From Pelargonium x hortorum (lineage: Eukaryota; Streptophyta; Magnoliopsida; Geraniales; Geraniaceae), in assembly GCA_036897525.1 (NCBI GenBank), contig JAYMTJ010000087.1, positions 1 to 36,648 on the forward strand: a stretch of 36,648 nt of DNA, in the 5' to 3' direction. The number at the start of each line of letters is the position of its first letter. Within the stretch, counting starts at the first letter, position 1. Made by a program: the position numbers and the translations under genes. Under the pieces are notes generated by a model. The model saw nothing but the letters and a program-made list of their open reading frames with translations. It was not told where the DNA came from and ran no database searches. Below are positions 11,016 to 23,024 of the stretch, one piece after another.

Positions 11016-12888
11016 CTTATACTTATAGTAAGTGTATAGGGTAGGGTTTGAATTCATGTATTTTGCGGTATTATGGTATTATTAAGTAAAGGAGTCAGAT
11101 AATAGGTACAGGCTGCAATAAAGCTTATAAGAAGATGCCGATAGAGAGTATTCTAGCGCATAAGAAAGCCGGTTTAGCTAATAGGAATAAGAATGGAAGT
11201 CTTTTCTTAGTTGTTCCTGTTTTCTTAAGAGGTGTTTACTGGGAATTGAGAGGTTCTTCTTTGTAAGAATTTTTCTTGTTGGACTTTACCGATGTTTAAA
11301 AAAAGTTTATAGGGTTGAGAAGTTATGGTGGATAAGAGTCAGGGGGCTTTAGATATTAGCAAGTACAAATAGAAAAAGACTATCAAAACTCTATACAGTA
11401 TTACAACTATATAGGTAATCTAACTGTAGAGGGAATACTAAGGAAAATGATTGAAAGAGACGGTCTGTTTTCATGTTCCTCAAATCCCAACTAAGATCTA
11501 AGGCATTTAGTAAATAAGGAATATCAAAATTAAGGAGGTAGATTTCTTAGTCTTAACAGTTAAAGTGGATTAGGAGCTTTTAAAGGAACCGGAGTCAAGT
11601 CAGTTTTCTTTTTAAAGGAAAGACTTTTAAGGCTGCCGTAAGACAACTAATCTCATAATTACTTTCTTAAATAGGAATCTGTACCTTGAAAAGCCTTATT
11701 CTCTTAACAAAATACCAACAAACAAAAAGACTTTTTGAAATACGGAATTACTGCCCCACTAAGACTAAGAAAATTTATCAAGCGAGTATGTAATAGCCTG
11801 TAAGCATCTATAACTTGTCCAGTTTACCTCATAGGGTGTCCTTAGACTCGATTTCTATTGAAACCCCGCTTTTTTTGCTACAGTCGCCTTATTACTTTTT
11901 GTCCATCCATAATACACTTTACTAAATGAAATCTTGATTAAAAAACCACTTCAGCTTTAACTTTGAAAAAGCTAATATAGCTCAATACTAAAGCTTTCCC
12001 CTCCACTCTATCTCTATAGCTGAGATTTGCGTTAAAGTAATAAATCCTTTTGCCAGCTCCTTAGTTAAAAGGTCGTACACGTGTAAATTTAAGGGAAATT
12101 TTGATCTATTTTATTAACCAAACTTAAGCGGATCTCTAGGGAATGGTAGTTTTTCTTAATACCGAAGTAACCGTAAAAGGGTAGTTCAAATGCTAGTTAA
12201 GGGGATTCCAGATAAAGTGCCCTGATGTTAGAATTCTAAAAGGAGTTTAGCCTGTGTTTTTTTATTCTGGATTGTGTGAAAAGTAAGATTCGGAGGTTTA
12301 GAATAGAAAATATGTAGCAGTTTCTGTATCTTAGTTCGGGCGACTCTTTATTTCAAACTGTAATAAGACCCCCTTTTTTGAAGCTAAACTTTACTCAAGA
12401 GTAAGGGATAACTTATAGAGTATCCTAAAATCTTAAGTGTTTTGAATATCACAAGGGGTGGCTATAATATTTGTGTAATAGAACACTCTCTTTTAAGAAG
12501 TCACTACCTATTAAGTACTGTCTATAGAAAACTGAAGGGCCTCAATTGGCCTAGGATTACTAAAAGTGCAATAAGGATTCCCAGCATTTCATTTTGATAT
12601 ACCTTCTATACAAGACAAGAAAAAGGGGAAAGTCTTAACAAAAGCCGATAAGGGGCCGCTTTCATGTTCCTTTGTTTCCAATTCCAGATAGTCATAAGAG
12701 AACTCTAGAGCTTATAAGTCAAATTGTTTGCGATAAAGACTCCAGTATAGGTAGGCATTTTCCCGATCGTTCATAAGTCACAAGGAACTAAGGGGGGCAA
12801 AGGAATTTCTAAGAGAAAGTTTAGGCCCTTGCCTTCTGGTAGCTATATTGTTACAGTTTTATAGTGTATAGGCGTTGAACTCATGTAT
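11003..12888 (+). repeat. Diverged repeat pair AGTGTATAGG...TTGAAYTCATGTAT
   Basis: Copy one has TTACAGTT at 11003-11010, AGTGTATAGG at 11031-11040 and TTGAATTCATGTAT at 11048-11061. Copy two has the same three blocks in the same order at 12851-12858, 12863-12872 and 12875-12888, with shorter gaps between them. The collinear order supports common origin with indels between blocks. Its identity is unknown. Confidence 0.45.
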
Positions 12889-14385
12889 GGGTTTAGGGAC
12901 TTTTTGTTCCTATGTTTCCGGGTTTCAAACTCAGAGACAGGGCTGTCAATTCTAGAGGATTTGTTTCCAATGGGTTTTCCAGATAGAGAGTTCTTATACA
13001 GTCTATACAGGCAAGGAATAGAATTCATTTAAAAGACAAAGTTGGTTTTTTTCTACTTCCAGACCCAAGCTTAACTTAATAGATATGGCAGAAAAGGAGG
13101 GGTAAGCACCTAATAAAATAAAGGTTCTGGGGCTCTAAAATCCTAGTTTGAGGTTTGTATATTTAGGAAGCTTTAGTAACGAGTTTCCAGTTCCAGACCA
13201 AAGTAAATAGGGTATATAATAAGGCAAATAATATAATAAGGAGATCCTGCTTAATCGAGGAGGGGTAAGAAAGTGAAATTAAGAAAGGGCTTTGACTCTT
13301 GTTCTGCTTGTTTTATAGTATCTGGGACTTAGGAAGAATGACTAATAAAACCTATAGGAAACTAAGTAAGAACTCCTAAGGGAAATTCATTAACAGCTAT
13401 CTTCCCTAGTTTGTATTAGGAGCTTTATTACTAGTTTAAGTACTTAGCAAATAAGTAATATAAAAACCTATTTTTAGTTGTTAGTGCTTTCCTGTATCTG
13501 TTGGTTAAAGGTAGTAAAGAAGAAAAAGTGAAAGAGTTGTTTGAAAAGTTGTCCCAAGAATCTCGACCTATTAAAAAATGGAGCCTTCTTCTTAGTGAGA
13601 GCAAGAACTTCTAAGCTTTATTATTTACCAGAATCTCCCTAGTAGAATAAAATAAAAAGGGGGCCATCATCCATCATATATAAGAACCAAACCTAGGGTT
13701 TCCTATATTATATGGATAAGGCTTGGAATTGTAATAATATGTTAAATATCCGGGAGTTCCAGTTATATTAGTGGGTACTTTCTAAAATTTCTTAATTCAA
13801 TAGGTACATAAAGTAAAAGTTTCCTTAAACTTGTAATCTTGTCCTATATTATAGCTTGCTTGTATTATCGGTAAAAGGAACTTTACAAGAGAGGGGTTCC
13901 CCTTTTTGTACTCGAGTTTTCTGTATTAGGAATTCTAGAAAATATATCAAACTAAAGGCTGTTTGTTGATGCTGTATTTCAAATTCGATACCTACTTTAT
14001 GCTTTTTTTTATCAAAAAACAGGGTTCAAGAGATAAATCAAACCCATTCTTCTATAACTTATTTGATTTACAGTATATTAAGAATTCCAGTGACTTATGA
14101 TAAAGTCAATAAAAGAAAGGTTAAGGCAAGCGCTCTCTTATAGAGTGATGTATTACCTGTATTCTGTAGGGCTCTAATTAAAGTAGTCAGTCACAAGGAA
14201 AATAGAAAAGGGAAGCCAGTTAGCTATAGACAGGCTAACTTGTTAGTAAGATCCAGGGTTGATAAGGTCTTGCTAGGTTATCCTACATTTGAGAGAAGTG
14301 GGGGGACCTATTAAGTGAATCTTCTTCCTTGACTCTTCTATGCTCTTTTTTTGAAATATACCCCGATTAAAAAGACCCCCTTTTT
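12365..14385 (+). repeat. Exact 14-mer pair AAGACCCCCTTTTT
   Basis: The word occurs at 12365-12378 and 14372-14385, each followed within a few bases by AAGC. It is the reverse-oriented form of the A-tract plus GGGGTC clusters, so it likely belongs to the same dispersed family. Confidence 0.4.
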
Positions 14386-15679
14386 CTTTAAGCTCTCTTG
14401 ATACTTCAGAAGTAAGTATAAAAGCAAACCTACTTAAGTACCTAAAGCAGCTCTTTGTCTAACAAACAAGCTTGTCTCAAGAAAGAGTACACCTTAATTA
14501 GCTAGTTAAAGCGGTGTAGCTTCCTTTCATGGTTTAAATTATAGACTACTTATTATTAGGAGTGCCAACAAAGAGTATAGAGGCTCTGTTTCCTTAATTA
14601 AAGCTTATTTATTTCGTAAAAATCTTAGGAAGAGCCCTTCTAGAATAGATAGGGGTTGCTACTAGATTTCAGTTCTACAGAACACCGCCTTTATCTTAGC
14701 GCCAACTAAGGGTACGGTAAAGAGGAATTCTCACTATTATATAGATGTTTAAAGTGTAAAGAAATTCCCAATCCTTTGTTTCTCGGATTATATATTTAGT
14801 GATAGACGTAATTCAAAGTCTCAGATACTTACTTTTAGAAATCCTTAAGACCTAAGCACTAAACAAAAAGAATACCTTATGTCAAAAAGCCTTAGGTGTG
14901 ATGTGTAATTACTTATACACCTATAAAAAGACTCAAAAATTGAAAATTACTCGTAACCTGAATAGTAGCTTCAAAATGTAACACACGGACCCCTCTCTTT
15001 CAAGTTGGATATTCCTTTGCTAGGTAGACACTTGTTACCCACTTTAGTCAGAAATTGAGATAAATAGTCAATTTCGGCGGTTAAGAGGATATTTAAGGGG
15101 TACTTAGGAACCCTGTGTCACTTAAGGATCCTAACTTTATGATAGCTATATAGCTATAAAGAATTTCCTTCGCATTAGTACGAAGCAGCTTCTTCATTTT
15201 TTCTTGTATTTCAGAAACCTATCCATTTGTTAAATTTATGTCATCGTATACTACAACTCCACTTGTAAAACCTTTATATATAGTAAAGGTCCTACACAAA
15301 AAAAGCTTTTCTTTTGTTGGAGTCTTACTTTACAGTTAACTTCAATAGAATTTGAAAAAAAGAAATATATATAATAAATAAGCGTCATAGATATGGCATT
15401 CTAACTTGAGGCGTTGTTTCTGATAGCACTATACTCGATTGAACACTTCTAAATAGTAAACCTAAAGAAGGATATTGCAAAGGCTTCTACGATTCGTTTT
15501 TCAAGAAGAAACTAACCTTATTTTTTATTTTTTTCGGAATATTTACTAGTGCACTTTTCAGTGACAAGCCAACTGCCCATACTTACTAGAGTAAATAGAA
15601 TAGATCCAAACTGCGAAAAAGAAAAGCTTCCGTGCCTCTTTCTATATTATAAGAAAATCCTACCACAGCACTTACTTGT

Positions 15680-15711
15680 ACTTGTTTTATCTTTTACTTG
15701 TTTTATCTTTG
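15680..15711 (+). repeat. Two-copy tandem repeat, 16-base unit
   Basis: ACTTGTTTTATCTTTT is followed directly by ACTTGTTTTATCTTTG; only the last base differs. This is a recent small tandem duplication, typical of slippage. Confidence 0.8.
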
Positions 15712-17449
15712 TAGTAAATACTTGATGATGTCCTGAATTCAGATGGGTCTCTCATATTATTAATGAGATCAAATGCCTAAGAAATCCCACTAAATAATAT
15801 AGCATCAACCTAAACTCAAGGAAAAGCTCCAAACTAGAGTTAGCCTTTAACTTGTTAAAACTGATTTCTATTTAGTATTCAATTTTCGGAGTTTACACTT
15901 TTATAATATTCCTTTTCATTAGATCTTCTCAAAAGGGAATACTCCCAAGTCATTTTATCTGAATCTGAGTACGTTGTGAAAGACATATGCAACTCTACTG
16001 AAGTGAATTTCTAAGATCTTTTTTAGACGGCATCTCCTGACAAGATCACATTGTTTTTGTCTAGGTTGTCGGGTTTTTACTAATAATGAGAATTAAAGGA
16101 ATGAATTAAGATATTGTATTCTATGAACGAAGCTATATTTGCTAGGGAAATCCTAACAAAAGAGTAAAGAATCAATTTGGTGTTAAAGTAGAGGACAATC
16201 AAGCTAAAAATTGTCGTTTTACGAGTGTAAATAGATATCAATCAGTATTTTACTGTTTCTTCAATTTACATACATGAATAATACGAAAAAAAGATTCGGG
16301 GCGCAATAAAGATTCTTAGGTTTGTTTCCAATACTTAGCTTTGTCATAGCAAATAATTTCAAATAGTATTGATTCGGAATCCGCTTTCAACATATGATTA
16401 ATCTACAGTATTCTCGTATATAGAAAAATGCATATTCACTAAATGAGTTATTAACAAGTGGCTAAGGTATATAAGGTAAATTGTTAGTTTTTGGTTTTTG
16501 TAAAAAGAGTTAAAGCCTTGTTGTCAAGTAGATTCGAACTCATAAATGTCTCCCAGTAAGCCATAGGATTGAAAAAAGAGTCTTTTTTTAGTGTTCTTGA
16601 TAGTCACAGCTAGTATATCTTTATATTATTTTTTAAGGGTCGAGGTTGTATTAAGCAGTATCCGTTTTCTTTATTTGTTAAAAGAAGTTTCTTATTAAAG
16701 TCTGCAAAGGCAATCTCATTTATCTGTAAACCCTTTGCTACAAGTAATAAAACTAATGAATGATATGGGCGCCTGGCTCTAGTACAAACGTACCTCATCT
16801 AGACTGAAAACTTTCGAACATTTAAAAAGGGGCTCCACAAGGAGAGGTCAGGAATCTCAAATTGGTAAAACACAGAGTTATCTAGATAAAATTTCAGCTG
16901 TGCCAAATACCGTAACTTGGACTCTTTTATCTATCTTAATTCTGAATCCTTTATTCAGTTAACTGAGAAGAAAGAGCGTATATCCCAGTTAGCGACATTA
17001 ACCCATACTTCCTTGACACTCAAATAAGGACTCCTTATGAGAACTTCTATTAGCCTTATAGATTAAAAAGAAGGGAATCTCTGAAGTGATTGGCTTCTAA
17101 AAGATTTTATAATGAAAAGGTCAATCTAATACAGAAAAGATAGAATTACTATTCTAAATATGTTAGACAACGCATTTTTCCTGCATGCATTATTTGATAG
17201 TTTGAATATCCTTTGAAAAGGTTCTTGCTTTCATAAACCGAGGGATTCATTACCTATGGCCGAAGTGGAACTACTTAGAACTTTATTAGGAGTTAAGTCA
17301 AAAATGTGCTTAGTTTCAGAAAAAAAAGGACATAATGAAAAAACTTTGTATTAACCAGTCAGTGAAGGGCGAGTATACTTAATAAGAAAATCCACACCGA
17401 AACTACCGTTTCAAAGTCCCCGGGGATACTTCAAAGTTTGACACACAAA

Positions 17450-17465
17450 AAAGTGGGTCCACTTT
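17450..17465. repeat. Perfect inverted repeat AAAGTGG-GT-CCACTTT
   Basis: Seven-base arms flank a two-base centre. It is the longest-armed G+C cluster in this part of the window. The loop is too small for an RNA hairpin, so it is a DNA palindrome. Confidence 0.7.
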
Positions 17466-18134
17466 GTTCGAGTACGCATTTCATGCAAGTAAAAAAAAAG
17501 GTTTTCTCTACTTCGTTTTACTTCTGACTCAGAATGAGTAGAAATTGAGAATCTCTATATAAAAAAGTTTAGTCTGCCCAAGTAGATAGGAAGCTTTTGT
17601 CCGGGATTCCACTTAAGAACTCTTTAGCATTAAGTCAAAAGAGGGCCCCTCCATAAGTCAAGTTTTTTCATAAAATCCTTATATATACTATACCCCGGTA
17701 CCTAAAAAGGACTCTCTTTTTCTTATCAGAACCTAAAGTAATTCCAGAAAAATTATACGTATATATTCTTTTTTGAAAGATCATCGCCTAAAGTCTTATT
17801 CCATAAAATAAACTTTGTTTTCTTTACAAAAGCTTTATATAAAAATAGAAAAGGGGCCTCATTCGATTTTTAAATTTGAGTGCGAGTAGCTTTTTCTCCT
17901 CCTTATTCCCATTCCTTTGGCTTGTGAAAAATGCTACGAATAAACTAAAATATAGTAAGGACCTGTGATAAACCCGTCTCTTTTCTGTAATGATGAAAAA
18001 GCGCCAATTTCTACAATTTCTAGTGGATAGGCAAGCTTAGCAATGCGTAACTAATCCACATGCCAGAGTTTTGTATTAAAAGACAAGCTATGTCAGAGCA
18101 AACCTTTATTAATGTACAAAAAACTTCCTAAAAG

Positions 18135-18220
18135 TGGGAGAGGCAGGACTCCGAACCTACGTAGAAAAACCTTTCAACAAATTTACAGTCTGCCGCTTTT
18201 GACCACTCAGCCACTCTCCC
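18135..18220 (-). tRNA. trnY-GUA: tRNA-Tyr(GUA), mitochondrial type, altered T loop
   Basis: The minus strand gives an acceptor stem GGGAGAG paired with CTCTCCC, a D arm starting GCTGAGTGGTC, an anticodon arm GCAGA-CTGTAAA-TTTGT with GUA, a long variable arm as expected for Tyr, and a T stem GTAGG with CCTGC. It serves decoding of tyrosine codons in the organelle. It is 86 bases against 83 in the family sequence I recall. The extra bases lie in the variable arm (two) and the T loop, which is TTCGGAGT (eight bases) in place of TTCGAAT. An eight-base T loop may weaken D-loop contact, so it could be a fresh pseudogene. It lies 47 bases downstream of the tRNA-Asn relic, same strand, the order common in flowering-plant mitochondria. 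Confidence 0.85.
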
Positions 18221-18267
18221 ATAGTCAGATAGAATCAAGCCCACTAAGAAAGACCTCTTGAATGAAT

Positions 18268-18330
18268 CTCCCCAAGTAGGATTTGAACCTACGGCCGTTC
18301 GGTTAACAATGCTCTACCACTGAGTGAGGA
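18268..18330 (-). pseudogene. trnN-GUU: tRNA-Asn(GUU), plastid-like, damaged
   Basis: The minus strand begins TCCTCACTCAGTGGTAGAGC and ends CGTAGGTTCAAATCCTACTT then GGGGAG, which is very close to plastid tRNA-Asn(GUU), a known transferred gene in flowering-plant mitochondria. It is 63 bases where the plastid gene has 72. Four bases (GTAG) are missing at the join of the acceptor and D arm, and about five are missing from the 5' side of the anticodon stem, leaving ATTGTTAACCGA with the GTT anticodon but no stem partner. The T arm is intact. Such a molecule should not fold as a tRNA unless edited, so I call it a pseudogene. Confidence 0.8.
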
Positions 18331-18583
18331 AGACATCTAAGGAGGGACTCTATACTCTGTTCGTTCTTTTAGGATATTTAAGGAGCTCTAATTAGGAGCC
18401 CACGGGTACCCTATCCTTTTTGTAAACCTAACAGACCTTACTTAAAAATATGAGGAGAAGCATTATCTCTGGCCATAGTCCTAATAGTAACGAATACCGC
18501 TGATTGAATGACTATAGATGACAGTTATATCTTATGATTTAAGGACACAAAAGAGTATTCCAAAAAATAGACTAACTTCGGCC

Positions 18584-18598
18584 AGTACTACTAGTACT
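18584..18598. repeat. Inverted repeat AGTACTA-C-TAGTACT
   Basis: Perfect seven-base arms around a single C. Unlike the main family it has no G+C core, so it is a separate small palindrome. Confidence 0.6.
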
Positions 18599-21500
18599 CT
18601 AAAGAAGCCTCTAATGAACTCTCCTGATCTTAAGATTTTAAGGTATATAGCTAATAAGAATTCGTCGTTGTTTTATTAAAAAAGGGGTCCCTATATAATA
18701 TCTATCCATAATTCAAAAAGAAAGGTTTTGTCCTACGGATATACTTCCAAGTTTAAAAGAAACTAGTTTTATTGCTGTATGCTTATTTAGGCTCACTTAT
18801 TTGTATCGCAGGTACACTAAATAATTAACTCCTAATAGAAAAGTACTCTATTCTTATAGGAGCTTTTCAAAACGATTGGGCAATCTATTAAAGGATCTTG
18901 TACATCAATCAAAATCGAAGGGAAGTTACACTTTATTAAAGCAATTAGTTAATTTCAGTATGTAATATTCGTTGAAAAACAATCGGACAATTCAATTCTA
19001 GGTAGAGAAACTCGGCAGAGTCTTTCCGGGGGTTCGTCCTAATATATATATCTCTCTTTTTTTACTAGTTTAGTATTTATAAGAGTCCTTTTTTGAACTT
19101 CCTACTTCCCTTCCGTTAAGGGCCTGTAAAGTAATTTCTATTTTCTCAATAATAAAAATCTTTTTCCTTTATTACTTCAAAGATTTCTTATTGGAATATA
19201 CCTTAGTATATTTCCTTGGAATCCTAAGGGAGCTCTTGTACTCCTTATTTAAGTCACAAGAAGGTCTTATTAAATTCAATTTAGCTCTAGTCTCCTTAAC
19301 TAGGTATTATAACCGGGGATATAAGAAAATAGAAGTTTTTTTATACGAGCGCATGCAAGTGAGTAAACACAAATGAAGCTCTTAGGGCTTAGGGGAACCC
19401 CAACAAAGTAGTTATCTAATATAATAGAGGGCCTCACTCCGGGTGTTCCAGAATGTATTTTTGACCGTTAAATGTCTAGTGAATTGATACTTAGTAGTCC
19501 TTCTTTTGGATTAGAACATATAGAATAAGTCGTGGTTTTAGATCCTGGAGATACCTTTCTGTTTATGATGCCTTGTACCAAAGGATATCTCCTAATTATT
19601 CTTTTTACTTGCTATCATATAAATAACTCCTTTATCTAGAGAAACACTTGTATTATATATCCGACTAATTTCTTAAAGGAAATCCTGAAAATGTTTGATT
19701 AATACGAATCTAGCTCTAGCTTACCTGTCAATTTGAGAGTATAATAAATAGAGAGAATTCTTGAGGGTACCTTCAGTATTTTTTATTGTTGGAAGTCCTA
19801 GTTGACTCAAATTAGGATTTTCCAGTAGAAGGTTAAGGTGTAACCAGTTAGGGTTCTAGGGTACTTTTTAAAATTTCATATTTATAGAGTCCGAAGTAAA
19901 AGTTCAGCTAGTTTCAAAATAAGTAAGTCAGTTTCTACTTCCTTTAAGGGCATCTCACAAGGATTTCTTTAGCTATACTTTTGAAAAGTAGAATCCGGGG
20001 GAATATGAACAGGGTTAATGATATTTTGTCTTAGGATAGGAAAAGCCTAAAACGGACTCTAGATTGCATGGGTAATTAATTTGTTAAGGTCTTTTTACAG
20101 GATGTATGGATAGTTCTAATTAATATCAGCTATAATAACTTTTATATGGCAGGCTTATCTCGTAATGAATGCAACTGTTTACGTCTATACTAGTATCATG
20201 GTATAGTACTTGGAGAAGTCAAAAGCTAATATATAAGCCAAAGCAATGCCTTAGTAACATGAGTTAGCAGTCTTTGTATTAAGGTACATAGTGGTATTCC
20301 CTTCCCTAATTAGAATAGCTAGAGTTTTGACTTTATTATCTATCTCAAGTCAATGAGAACCTTGAAGTAAAGCCAGAATCCTGGACTAATATAGTTACAG
20401 ATGGAAAATAGTGCTAAGAGGAATTTCTATATGTAGTACTTATTTCTCTAAAGTCCATTATTAGAACTTTTTTTGGTTTAGATTAATGGTCTTGGTACAG
20501 CCATGAAATAAATATATAATTATAGGAACTCTTTACAGACGAAAAAGTAATGTTTATTAAAAGTTTTCCCAGTTATGTGTAATAAATATATCCAGAAATT
20601 ACTAAAAGGGCCAAAATATTATGATAAGTCGGAACAAGGGGTCACTCGGGAGGAAGTAGGTAGATGCACTAATAATTTAACAAAAGGTTGCCGCTATTTT
20701 GAAACAAGTTAAAAAGGGATATTACATGGTTTACTTTATGGACTTCTTTTTTTGCACTAGGTTACTTTCAAAATACTCTCTCAAAATAATGGATACAAGT
20801 AGAATGGACTCAAAACCGTAAAGAACAAGAGTACTAGGTTTTAGGATCCGCTTACCTAGGAAAAAAGACAAAGTCCGCTCATTAAAAACCAAATTCCAAC
20901 ACGAAATACTACAAGTAACATAACCCATATTAGTACTTCGGTTAATTAACTAATGAGGACCCTTTGAGCTGAGCGGCAGAAGCTATCCTAAAACGAGGAA
21001 ATACTTGAATTGCAAATAACAAAATGAGAACTGCCCTTGGGTAGATAGAACATCTAGTAGTAGCACGGATTCCTTCCTAAAAGTACCCAGATTAGTACTT
21101 GACATATGAAATGAAAAAAAACCTTCTTCAAATACCTCGACTCGATTTCCTGCTATAACTGAAATACTATGCCTTATAAGAATATACAACATATTTTGAA
21201 CCTTACACTGTATTTAGTGTTCCATAAAAAGTCCGAGGTTTCCCTGCGAGCCGAAATAGAATTTGCATTTATATAGTCCGACCGATCGGGGATCCTTAGT
21301 AAATAGTAATCTGAAGTAAAGATAGGAATCTTAAATCTCAGATAGAGTTATTTACTGAGGTTGGGGGGCATTCTAAACAAGTCTTCAACAAACTTGTTTT
21401 TTTCAGAAGGTTTTTTTTACTTTTCTGGGCTCTATTAATTATGGTGCAAGCTTAACTAGGTTTAAATAAGTTAGACTTATGTTGATAACTTTGCCTTCTG

Positions 21501-22993
21501 AGGAGAATCCTAACGAAATCGAGGGTCAGTTTAACAGAATGTCATTACTTTTTTTTTTATCTTTACTTTTTTTGTTCTAGTCTTTCAGGACCCTTTTTCT
21601 TGCCTTTTCTCTCTCTGCATTCCTTCCATATTATGGTATGGACAAATCAAAAAAAAGTACCCTCGCGAGCCCTGTAGAAGTAGAACTAAGACTAAGCCAG
21701 GCTCTTTTATTTTACATGTATCGAGGAAGTAAGAATGAATACCTTTATGAATCGGACTTTATAGCAAATAAAAGCAATAGTTATTCTGAAGCTAGATCTA
21801 AAATTTTCAAGGGTTGCACAAAAGATGTCTCCTATAAATTCTATTCTAAACCATGTACTGAGAAAATAAAAGAGTTTTCTTCCATGCCAAGTCAAGCGCC
21901 CTTTTCTTACTTATCTGTTAAGCAATAAATTCACTCTGAGTATTGAGTATTATTTACCCTGTTTTAGAAAAGTATAAATCTTAACTCTTTACTTTCTCTT
22001 GTTAAATCGAGTCATAACCAGCACTCGTCGGTTCAAGCCATTTACAGTAACGTTCATGTACAAGAAATTCATAAATAAGGAGTATCCTGCCCATTATCAA
22101 TCCATTGTATGGCCGTTTTCGTGCGATATCACGTGAGTTTAAATACCTTGACTTTTGTACCTTTTTGAATTTTTCCTTAGATTTGACTATATAGACCTGT
22201 TACCTGAACAAAAGGAAAGACATAGAAGTGCCACCTAAAAAAATGTAAAATTTAGTAAATATTAAAATCTTGCCCTAGTTCTCCCTTATTTATAGGGAGT
22301 AGTAGAAAAGTCTTATTTAGAGGCCGGTCTAAGAAAAAATTTCATTTTAGGAGTTCGTGTTAAGCTTCCAATTTGTAGCGTAGGTAGTTAGATACAAGTC
22401 TTGATTCACCTGTTACTGCGAATACCTATAGCTTTTCGGGGGGGCCTAAGTTTTTATTCTAGCAATAAACTCTACGAGGCCCTTTAATTCTTAAGAAATC
22501 TGAATGAAAACTACCAAATATGCATTTGAAAGTAAATCCTTTACAAGGCACTGGCACTCTTTCATTTTTATTAGGAGAGATTTTTAAGAGAAGGGGGCGG
22601 GGTCCTCACCTCAAGGGTGCCACTAAACTTACGTTATACTAAGCTAATATCAAAAACGACTCAATATCGTTATAATTAAAAGACCAAAACAAAACTATGT
22701 TAATACAAAACTCTTAAGAAAAGCTTCTTAATCTTGTGTCCGGCTTTATTTTTTCTAAGTAAGGGTATTCTATAAAAAAGCGAGGTTCTGATCTGAAAAG
22801 GTTAGATATATTTATGAACCGGATATCCAAAAAACTAAAACTATAAAGGACCCTGGAGCGAGAAAAAGTACAATATTCTACCTATTAAGTTGCTGTACGG
22901 CCTCGATGTGAATAACGGGAGGACCCCGATGGATGTACGATTTCTAGATTTTAAGCATTTGAAGCACTACAAAACCTTTGTATACGGAACCCG

Positions 22994-23024
22994 TTAATTG
23001 GAGTAGGCGCGCCCTTCCAATTAA
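22994..23024. repeat. Strong hairpin with nested GGCGCGCC
   Basis: TTAATTGGA (22994-23002) pairs with TCCAATTAA (23016-23024). The 13-base middle holds GGCGCGCC, itself a palindrome, so a second stem can stack inside the first. AAAAGG follows. It could act as an RNA stem that protects a transcript end or as a cruciform in DNA; no gene is seen next to it. Confidence 0.55.

Larger units (their letters stand above)
10180..12926 (+). repeat. GTTCCTTTGTTTCC repeat, three copies
   Basis: A 21-base word starting GTTCC and ending TTTCCGGGTTTC is at 10180-10200 and 12906-12926, differing at one position (CTTTG against CTATG). A shorter copy, GTTCCTTTGTTTCC, is at 12666-12679; it is preceded by TTTCAT as is a further partial copy, TTTCATGTTCCT, near 11468-11479. 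All are in direct orientation within under 3 kb, so local duplication is likely. The coordinates bracket the copies. Confidence 0.55.
11016..18134. other. Long intergenic stretch, no gene seen
   Basis: About 7 kb without a supported gene. It holds G+C palindromes (for example 13239, 13892, 15122, 17024, 17450), a two-copy tandem repeat at 15680-15711, and the shared 14-mer AAGACCCCCTTTTT at 12365-12378 and 14372-14385. Frames at 12843-13028 and 16610-16798 are about 60 codons and unlike known proteins. If the usual flowering-plant order held, nad2 exons might lie on the minus strand below tRNA-Tyr; I do not recognise any. Confidence 0.5.

Noticed and set aside
12693-12701. CATAAGAGA, matching the dicot mitochondrial promoter nonamer CRTAAGAGA
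   Set aside because: No A+T-rich upstream box and no gene downstream; one such match is expected by chance at this length.
16521-16550. Minus-strand TTCGAAT with flanking bases like a T arm
   Set aside because: Only three of five stem pairs form and no other arm can be built.
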